This document shows positions 58,447-64,000 of a DNA stretch of 64,000 nucleotides, piece after piece; position 1 is the first letter of the stretch, and every line of letters begins with the position of its first letter. The notes below the pieces were generated by a model. The model was not told the DNA's origin. It ran no database searches and worked only from the letters and a program-made list of their open reading frames with translations. Position numbers and translations under genes: made by a program. This DNA comes from Oscillospiraceae bacterium. Lineage in GTDB: Bacteria; Bacillota; Clostridia; Oscillospirales; Oscillospiraceae. The stretch is taken from NCBI GenBank assembly GCA_020025595.1, contig JAHHRV010000001.1, forward strand, positions 1 through 64,000, in the 5' to 3' direction.

Positions 58447-60720
58447 ATGGAAATTTTAGAGTTGAAAAAGACGATCGATAACCTGTCCCAGGAGCTGTTC
58501 TCCTGCGCAAGTGAACAGTGCGATGACAGACAGCTGTATGAGCTGCTGCTGAACCTGACCCAGCGGATGTCTCAGGCTCGCCGGGCACCTGAAACCGGTC
58601 GTAAGCTGTACTACTTCTCTGCTGAGTTCCTGGTGGGCAAGCTGCTGTCTAACAATCTGCTGGCTCTGGGGATTTTTGATCAGGTTCGTGATCTGCTGAC
58701 GGAAATGGGCCATGACCTCAGTGCGGTCGAGTCCATGGAGCCGGAGCCTTCTCTGGGCAACGGCGGTCTGGGCCGTCTGGCAGCCTGCTTCCTGGACTCC
58801 ATTGCTGCGCTGGGACTGCCCGGTGACGGCGTGGGCCTTAACTATCACTATGGCCTGTTCATGCAGAAGTTCCGCAACCACAAGCAGACAGAAATGCCCA
58901 ACGCCTGGATCGAGCAGGACAGCTGGCTGATTCCTACGGATACTGCATTCACCGTTCCCTTCGGTGGCTTTGATCTGACTGCAAAAATGTACGATGTGGC
59001 AGTGCCCGGTGCAGGAAATGAATATGCCAACCGTCTGCACCTGCTCGATGTGGAGCATCCTGCTGCTCAGCCTGAATCCGGCATCGACTTTGACAAGACC
59101 GATATCGCCCACAACCTGACTTCTTTCCTGTACCCGGATGACAGCGACGAAAACGGTCGTCTGCTGCGTGTGTATCAGCAGTACTTTATGGTTTCTGCCG
59201 GTGCTCAGCTCATTTTGAAGGAACTGGAAGAGCGTGGTTACTCCATGGAGGAGCTGTCTGAGCATGTGGCTATCCAGATCAACGACACCCATCCTTCCAT
59301 GGTGATCCCGGAGCTGGTTCGCCTGATGACCCAGCGTGGCATGGACATGAGCGCTGCCATCGAGCAGGTACGCCGCAGCTGCGCCTATACCAATCACACC
59401 ATTCTGGCAGAGGCTCTGGAAAAGTGGCCCATTCACTTCATTGAGAAGGCTGCACCTCAGCTGGTTCCCGTCATTCTGGAGTTGGATCGCCGTGCAAAGG
59501 AAGCATATCCCGATGCCAAGCTTGCAATCGTGGATGAGCAGAATCTGGTACACATGGCCCATATGGACATTCACTACAGCTTCTCTGTCAACGGCGTCGC
59601 ACAGCTACACACCGATATCCTGGTGAATTCCGAGCTGAAGGCCTTTGCCGATATCTACCCCAGCAAGTTCAACAACAAGACCAATGGCGTGACCTTCCGC
59701 CGCTGGTTGGAGGTCTGCAACCCCCAGCTGACTGCGCTCATTGACGAATGCATCGGCAAGGACTGGCGCCAGGATACGGAAAAGCTCACCAAGCTGATGG
59801 ACTTTGCCCAGGATGAGGCTGTCCTGCAGCGCCTGCTGGACATCAAGCAGGAAAACAAGAACCGCCTGTGCCGCTTTCTGAAGGCAGAGCAGGGAATCGA
59901 GCTGAATCCGGAATCCATCTTCGATATTCAGATCAAGCGCCTGCACGAATACAAGCGCCAGCAGATGAATGCACTGTATGTGATCCACAAGTATCAGCAG
60001 ATCAAGTCCGGCATCCGTCCGGAGCGCCCCATCACCGTGATTTTCGGCGGCAAGGCAGCCCCTGCCTATGTGATGGCAAAGAACATCATTCACCTGATCC
60101 TGTGCCTGAAGCAGCTGATCGAGAATGATCCTGATGTCAGCCCCTGGCTGCAGGTCGTCATGGTGGAAAACTACAATGTGACCTGGGCAGAGCGCCTGAT
60201 TCCTGCCTGTGATATCTCCGAGCAGATATCCCTTGCATCCAAGGAGGCAAGCGGCACCGGCAACATGAAGCTCATGGCAAACGGCGCAGTTACACTGGGA
60301 ACCATGGACGGCGCCAATGTGGAGATTGCCCAGCTGGTGGGCAAGGAGAACATCTACACCTTCGGCACGGACAGCGACAGCGTCATCCGGATGTATGATG
60401 AGGCCAGCTACAAGGCCCTTGATTACTATCACCGCCCCGCAGTGGAAAAGCTGGTGGACTTCATCATCTCTCAGGAGCTGCTGGAGATCGGCGATCCTGT
60501 GAAGCTTGCTGAGCTGTGGCGTGATATGAAGCGCAAGGACTGGTTTATGGCTCTGCTGGATGTGGAGGAATACATCGAGGTCAAGGATCATGCCTTCCGG
60601 GATTATGAAGACCGCAGACAGTGGGCAGGCAAGATGATCGTCAACATTGCAAAGTCCGGCTTCTTCTCTTCCGACCGTACCATCAGACAGTACAATGAGG
60701 ATATCTGGCATCTGAAATAA
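58447..60720 (+). CDS. glgP: Glycogen/maltodextrin phosphorylase
   Basis: A 757-residue GT35 phosphorylase releasing glucose 1-phosphate from alpha-1,4 glucans. PSLGNGGLGRLAACF (about 99-113) and the PLP-site EASGTGNMKLM with Lys608 are diagnostic. It is about 40-50 residues shorter than E. coli MalP, mostly at the N terminus. GGAGG lies upstream of the ATG. Last gene of the operon; a terminator follows 43 bases later. Confidence 0.96.
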   Translation: MEILELKKTIDNLSQELFSCASEQCDDRQLYELLLNLTQRMSQARRAPETGRKLYYFSAEFLVGKLLSNNLLALGIFDQVRDLLTEMGHDLSAVESMEPEPSLGNGGLGRLAACFLDSIAALGLPGDGVGLNYHYGLFMQKFRNHKQTEMPNAWIEQDSWLIPTDTAFTVPFGGFDLTAKMYDVAVPGAGNEYANRLHLLDVEHPAAQPESGIDFDKTDIAHNLTSFLYPDDSDENGRLLRVYQQYFMVSAGAQLILKELEERGYSMEELSEHVAIQINDTHPSMVIPELVRLMTQRGMDMSAAIEQVRRSCAYTNHTILAEALEKWPIHFIEKAAPQLVPVILELDRRAKEAYPDAKLAIVDEQNLVHMAHMDIHYSFSVNGVAQLHTDILVNSELKAFADIYPSKFNNKTNGVTFRRWLEVCNPQLTALIDECIGKDWRQDTEKLTKLMDFAQDEAVLQRLLDIKQENKNRLCRFLKAEQGIELNPESIFDIQIKRLHEYKRQQMNALYVIHKYQQIKSGIRPERPITVIFGGKAAPAYVMAKNIIHLILCLKQLIENDPDVSPWLQVVMVENYNVTWAERLIPACDISEQISLASKEASGTGNMKLMANGAVTLGTMDGANVEIAQLVGKENIYTFGTDSDSVIRMYDEASYKALDYYHRPAVEKLVDFIISQELLEIGDPVKLAELWRDMKRKDWFMALLDVEEYIEVKDHAFRDYEDRRQWAGKMIVNIAKSGFFSSDRTIRQYNEDIWHLK

Positions 60721-60762
60721 AAAAGTTATGCACAGGAGCGTGACTGGCCCTGTGTACAAAAC

Positions 60763-60791
60763 AAAGGGACACGGTTTTGCCGTGTCCCTTT
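60763..60791 (+). terminator. Terminator of the maltodextrin operon
   Basis: Perfect 12-bp stem AAAGGGACACGG/CCGTGTCCCTTT with TTTTG loop, followed by TCTGTTT. A smaller CACAGG/CCTGTG hairpin precedes it. Confidence 0.82.
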
Positions 60792-60813
60792 CTGTTTGCC
60801 CGGGGATATCATG

Positions 60814-60842
60814 TTGACAAACACAGGCATATTTGTTAGATT
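60814..60842 (+). promoter_or_regulatory. Promoter of the GtrA-like gene
   Basis: Perfect TTGACA (60814-60819), 17-base spacer, TAGATT (60837-60842), about 95 bases before the start. Confidence 0.6.
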
Positions 60843-60937
60843 GTATAGGGTCAAAATCTGAATTTATTACCGGATAAAACAGGTATCCCGGAATATTTCA
60901 GACAGATTTACGGATACTTTTGTTTGGAGTGAGCTAG

Positions 60938-61405
60938 ATGGATACCAACAAGCCGGATATTTTCGACCGGATCATGATGCTTCCGGGATTCAACAGATTC
61001 AATGCATTTTATGTGCAGAAGAAGTCGGTGCTTCTATATATTTTCTTCGGAGGACTGACCACCGTTGTCAGCGTAGGCTCCTTTGCGCTGGCGAACAGCT
61101 GCTTTCATATCAATGAGCTGATTGCCAATATCATTTCGTGGGTGTTTGCAGTCACCTTTGCATACCTTACGAACCGGGTCTGGGTTTTCCATTCCCAGGC
61201 AAAAGGCTATGCCATTGTGAAAGAGGCGATTTCCTTCTTTGGCGGCCGTCTGGCGACACTTGGAATCGAAGAAGCAATGCTGTTTGTGTTTGTGACCTTG
61301 ATGAAGATCAATGGCCTGTGGATCAAAATCATCGCACAGTTCGTGGTGCTTGTGCTGAATTACTTTATCTCCAAGGTCATCGTGTTCAAAAGCAAAAAAG
61401 TGTGA
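60938..61405 (+). CDS. GtrA-family membrane protein
   Basis: A 155-residue protein with four membrane helices and the GtrA/DPMS pattern. It has FFGGLTTVVSVGSFALAN in helix 1, ANIISWVFAVTFAYLTNRVWVF in helix 2, and the last helix NYFISKVIVFKSKK. GtrA-like proteins help move undecaprenyl-linked sugars across the membrane in O-antigen, teichoic acid or glycan decoration. No glycosyltransferase is next to it, so the sugar pathway is unknown. GGAGTG site upstream. Confidence 0.88.
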   Translation: MDTNKPDIFDRIMMLPGFNRFNAFYVQKKSVLLYIFFGGLTTVVSVGSFALANSCFHINELIANIISWVFAVTFAYLTNRVWVFHSQAKGYAIVKEAISFFGGRLATLGIEEAMLFVFVTLMKINGLWIKIIAQFVVLVLNYFISKVIVFKSKKV

Positions 61406-61436
61406 CTTTTCCTGAAAGGCAATATCTATTGCAAAT

Positions 61437-61472
61437 AAAAAGGACTGAAACCCGAGGGCTTCAGTCCTTTTT
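61437..61472. terminator. Bidirectional terminator
   Basis: Nine-base-pair stem AGGACTGAA/TTCAGTCCT flanked by A and T runs; separates the GtrA-like gene from the convergent hydrolase gene. Confidence 0.88.
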
Positions 61473-61517
61473 GCGTTTTAAGGATTTGACAAAATCCGCT
61501 GACCGTTCGCAGTCAAA

Positions 61518-63422
61518 TTACTGGGGATCGATCCGGTAGCTGTTGTCGTGGAAGTTGACGGTAACGGTGGTGCCGTCGCTGTAGGTGGTGCGCTGCTTCA
61601 TCCAGTCATGATCCAGGAATTCGTGGCGAACCATTTCGCACTTGGCAATGCGCTCCTGGAGGCTTGCCACGATCTGATAACGCTCGATTTCCTCGTCCAG
61701 ATGGGTCTCAGCGGCTGCATCGTCGAAGGAACCGTCGCAGTTGGGATATGCGCCGTCCTTGTCCATGTAGGCAGCACCGCCGTTCAGCAGTGCGTAAAGC
61801 ATATAGTCTTCCTGACCCTCGATGCGGTCCATGAGCCAGGGCAGGATCATGCAGTCGTGATAGACCAGATTAAACAGAGGCGTGGGGATACCCTTTCTGG
61901 GGGAGCCGGGAGCCTGCAGCATGAAATCATAGGGGCCGTAGTGGGCAAATACCAGATTCTTCATGGCCCAGTCGGTGACTTCTTCAGAGCTGGGCAGAAT
62001 GTTTTTGGACAGCAGGTATGCAAAGCAGGCATTGCGGTATTCAAAGCACTCTTTTCTGGTCATTTTGTGCCAGGGGTGGCAGCACTCGTCGCCTTCGTTG
62101 CAGGTAAACACATCCAGGTAGGAGGCCTCCAGATGGATGCCGTGGCGCAGGACTTCCTCGAAATTCCGCTTCACATAGTAGGGGGCCTGAGATGCACACA
62201 GCAGCGTCTGTCTGCCGCCAGCCCACCGGGCCATATCGAAGATGGAACCGTCAGGAGCGTGACAGGCAAAGTCTTTATCGAAGGTGGGAGCATCAAAGTA
62301 GTAGTCCCGGTACTGATCGTGCAGACCGAACATATAGCCGCAGTCCTGAATGGTGTCGGACAGCTCCTTCAGACCCTCCCAGCCACCGGCTTCCTTGCAG
62401 GCGGGGAGATAGTCCGGGTGCTTGTTGTCATAGCCGGGATCGCCCCAGCCGTCCAGATGAAGGTACAGCTTCTTGACGCCTTTTTCCTTGTAGTGCTTGA
62501 TTTCTGCGGTGCGGGTAGAGAAGGGGACCAGATGGTCGTTCTTTTCGGGCTCTTCTTCGTTGTAGTAGTAAGAACCGGGGGCCACATGGGTCTTGATGCC
62601 CTTGTGAACAATGGCAGAGCCGATGAGCTTGTCCACCAGAGGGGATTTTGCGGCCTTTTCGGCAAGAGAGGTGAACAGACCGGTTTCCTTGACATAGCCC
62701 CGGTAGATCTTGCACAGGTCGTTGTAGTCGCAGGAGCCAAGGAAGGAGTATTTCATGATGCGGCGGTAGCTGAGCTTACCCAGACTGGGCAGCCACCGGA
62801 CGGAAACATGGGAATAGGGGCCGTTGGCGGGATGATCCACCTGATAAGCAGCATCCCAGGGGTGCTGGCAGATGGCAATATAACCGGCGCCGGGGCGAAC
62901 CTGACCAAACCAGGGCATATAGGCGGCGCAGCTGCACATCTGTCCGTCGAAATGCAGTTTGTTTACCTCATTTTCCCAGGTGTTGGGCAGCAGCAGACCC
63001 TGCATGATATTGAGGACGCTGTACCAGCGGTCGCTGGGCTCCTCAAATTCCATATAGCCGGGCCAGTAGACTGCCTTGACGCAGAGTCCGTCCTCATTCA
63101 GGGGCACAAACTCAAAGAAAACATCCCCGGAGACACCTTCGATCCACACGATGGTTTCAAAGGAGAAGGGAAGTTCTACGCCGTCTACGGAAAAACCTTC
63201 GTAGGTGGAGCGGATGCCTTTGCCGATACCGGTATTCCAGGCGTGATGGGTGATGGAAGCGGCATCGGAGAAGAAAATCTCCCGGTCGTCGGTGGTGACG
63301 ATTCTCGGGCGGTAAGACTCGGCCCAGCGCCAGGTCTGTCCCTGAGCCGTCACGGAGAAAGCAAGGGTAGATTCATTCAGCTGAAGGGTTGTGTTTGCGT
63401 GTTCCACGGTCATGACACTCAT
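61518..63422 (-). CDS. GH101/GH129-like glycoside hydrolase (putative)
   Basis: A 634-residue protein, no signal peptide. An N-terminal beta-rich domain (about 1-230) is followed by a TIM-barrel-like region and a short C-terminal beta tail. Barrel segments such as KKLYLHLDGWGDPGYDN (Asp near 324), YMFGLHDQYRDYYFDAP and HLEASYLDVFTCNEGDE (Glu432, Asp437) resemble the GH101/GH129 alpha-N-acetylgalactosaminidase clan, which acts on mucin O-glycans. The assignment is by motif memory and not certain. ATG at 63422 has AAGGAG 8 bases upstream. Single-gene unit with its own promoter and terminator. Confidence 0.6.
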   Translation of the reverse strand: MSVMTVEHANTTLQLNESTLAFSVTAQGQTWRWAESYRPRIVTTDDREIFFSDAASITHHAWNTGIGKGIRSTYEGFSVDGVELPFSFETIVWIEGVSGDVFFEFVPLNEDGLCVKAVYWPGYMEFEEPSDRWYSVLNIMQGLLLPNTWENEVNKLHFDGQMCSCAAYMPWFGQVRPGAGYIAICQHPWDAAYQVDHPANGPYSHVSVRWLPSLGKLSYRRIMKYSFLGSCDYNDLCKIYRGYVKETGLFTSLAEKAAKSPLVDKLIGSAIVHKGIKTHVAPGSYYYNEEEPEKNDHLVPFSTRTAEIKHYKEKGVKKLYLHLDGWGDPGYDNKHPDYLPACKEAGGWEGLKELSDTIQDCGYMFGLHDQYRDYYFDAPTFDKDFACHAPDGSIFDMARWAGGRQTLLCASQAPYYVKRNFEEVLRHGIHLEASYLDVFTCNEGDECCHPWHKMTRKECFEYRNACFAYLLSKNILPSSEEVTDWAMKNLVFAHYGPYDFMLQAPGSPRKGIPTPLFNLVYHDCMILPWLMDRIEGQEDYMLYALLNGGAAYMDKDGAYPNCDGSFDDAAAETHLDEEIERYQIVASLQERIAKCEMVRHEFLDHDWMKQRTTYSDGTTVTVNFHDNSYRIDPQ

Positions 63423-63457
63423 AGAAAACACTCCTTATGTATTTAAGTCTGAGCGTT

Positions 63458-63486
63458 ATGGTACTACATTTTTTTCCATTTATCAA
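63458..63486 (-). promoter_or_regulatory. Promoter of the GH101/GH129-like gene
   Basis: Minus strand: TTGATA (63486-63481), 17-base spacer, TACCAT (63463-63458), about 35 bases before the start. Confidence 0.55.
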
Positions 63487-63598
63487 TGCACCTGGAAGTG
63501 TTTTGAATGATTTGCTAATTTCCTTTTGCCACAGACCATTTCTTTTTTCAAAATGACCAAGTCTGCGTGCCTGCTTTGTTATATGCCATAAAATAGAG

Positions 63599-63632
63599 AA
63601 AGAGGCTGAAAACGCATGGTTTTCAGCCTCTT
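63599..63632 (-). terminator. Terminator of tRNA-Arg
   Basis: Stem AAAGAGGCTGAAAAC/GTTTTCAGCCTCTTT directly after the CCA end on the minus strand, ending in TTTCTCTATTTT. The stretch from 63487 to 63598 contains nothing else I can name. Confidence 0.88.
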
Positions 63633-63707
63633 TGGCACTCCCTGGGGGAATCGAACCCACAACAGACCCTTAGGAGGGGACCGTTATATCCATTTAACTA
63701 AGGGAGC
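63633..63707 (-). tRNA. tRNA-Arg (anticodon CCU), imperfect cloverleaf
   Basis: A 75-base tRNA with encoded CCA and anticodon loop CTCCTAA (anticodon CCU, codon AGG). The T loop TTCGATT is intact. The acceptor is GCTCCCT/AGGGAGT with G1-U72; the anticodon stem GTCCC/GGGTC has a U-U mismatch at its second pair. The T stem GTGGG/CCCCC has a U-C mismatch. A consensus promoter and terminator flank it, so it is transcribed. Confidence 0.88.
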
Positions 63708-63800
63708 GTGGAACATGATTATGATATGAATGCAAACAATGCCTTCTGCCGGCGGAAAGTGACTGCTGAGCAGGCCGGAGAGACCATTGCATACTGTGTT

Positions 63801-63829
63801 ATTGTAACGGAAAAAGGGAATCCTGTCAA
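63801..63829 (-). promoter_or_regulatory. Promoter of tRNA-Arg
   Basis: Minus strand: perfect TTGACA (63829-63824), 17-base spacer, TACAAT (63806-63801). It would give about 88 bases of 5' leader before the tRNA. Confidence 0.75.
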
Positions 63830-63883
63830 CATGGGAATCCCCACGGCAAACAGGAAAAAACACGCATATCTTGGAAAATCCTC

Positions 63884-63912
63884 TTTACAGAATGAGGAAA
63901 TCCCGTTATAAT
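63884..63912 (+). promoter_or_regulatory. Promoter of the gene at the window end
   Basis: TTTACA (63884-63889), 17-base spacer, perfect TATAAT (63907-63912), 42 bases before an ATG. Confidence 0.7.
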
Positions 63913-63954
63913 AATAGAAACTATGTAATTTTCACGAAATGAGAGTATTGTGTT

Positions 63955-64000
63955 ATGAATATTGAATTTGAAGCATACAAAGGAAAGCTGAACGACCTGC
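63955..64000 (+). CDS. Start of an unidentified gene (3' end outside window)
   Basis: Only 15 codons are visible: MNIEFEAYKGKLNDL. A consensus promoter lies upstream and a weak GAGAG site is 17-13 bases before the ATG. The helical, charged opening resembles the start of peptide chain release factor 2, but too little is present to name it. Confidence 0.5.
   Translation, partial: MNIEFEAYKGKLNDL

Noticed and set aside
61548..63446. 632-codon plus-strand frame opposite the GH101/GH129-like gene
   Set aside because: Gly/Val-rich low-complexity translation. The minus-strand gene has AAGGAG, a promoter and enzyme-like composition.
63708..63911. 67-codon plus-strand frame beside tRNA-Arg
   Set aside because: No ribosome site, runs through the tRNA promoter and into the next gene's promoter; composition not protein-like.

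Overview
The window is a contiguous bacterial chromosome segment with about 50-55% GC by eye, tightly packed genes, strong AGGAGG ribosome binding sites and sigma-A type promoters (TTGACA-17-TATAAT). Gene order and content point to a Gram-positive Firmicute of class Clostridia, probably a gut Oscillospirales/Ruminococcaceae-type organism. The supporting signs are the str and S10-spc-alpha operons, cdaA-cdaR, the remA-gmk-rpoZ-priA-def-fmt-rsmB-rlmN-stp-prkC-rsgA housekeeping block, PASTA kinase, GH13 glucan utilisation with lipoproteins, DUF3343 and an ATC-hydrolase-like protein. The genus is not decided by the sequence. Translation genes show a strong codon preference (CTG, GCT, CGT, AAG, ATC). 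No transposase, integrase, phage gene or CRISPR array was seen.

Layout. 1-3.3 kb: end of the str operon (fusA, tuf). 3.3-3.9 kb: a DnaA-box cluster, a possible small RNA, and rnpB on the minus strand. 3.9-8 kb: murD, ispD, ispF, then a DUF3343 protein with a cysteine desulfurase. 8-22.8 kb: cyclic-di-AMP synthesis (cdaA, cdaR), an RseC-like protein, yicC, remA, gmk, rpoZ, priA, def, fmt, rsmB, rlmN, stp, prkC and rsgA, nearly all with tiny gaps or overlaps, so probably one or a few long transcripts. 23-38.9 kb: a complete S10-spc-alpha ribosomal superoperon from rpsJ to rplQ. It carries secY, adk, map, a KOW protein, infA and rpoA, and has structured spacers before rpsJ, rplC, rpsH and rpoA. 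39-43.7 kb: an accessory stretch with a minus-strand trio (ATC-hydrolase-like, membrane protein, isoprenylcysteine methyltransferase-like), tRNA-Thr, plsY and a 498-residue protein of unknown function. 43.7-60.7 kb: an alpha-glucan utilisation locus. 60.9-64 kb: a GtrA-like protein, a GH101/GH129-like hydrolase, tRNA-Arg and the start of another gene.

The glucan locus forms a pathway. A lipid-anchored amylase cuts starch or glycogen outside the cell. MalE-MalF-MalG imports maltodextrins; their ATPase is not encoded here. A debranching enzyme, pullulanase, oligo-1,6-glucosidase, MalQ and glycogen/maltodextrin phosphorylase then break them down in the cytoplasm. A LacI-type repressor is encoded divergently and has operator-like sites in the shared promoter region. 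A TraX-like membrane protein is embedded in the operon.

The most interesting unexplained features are the phased DnaA boxes beside rnpB, the structured spacer just upstream of rpsH (candidate S8 control site), the structured rpsJ-rplC spacer, the 498-residue orphan with a decarboxylase-like GGMDGPVSI motif, and a tRNA-Arg(CCU) with several broken stem pairs.
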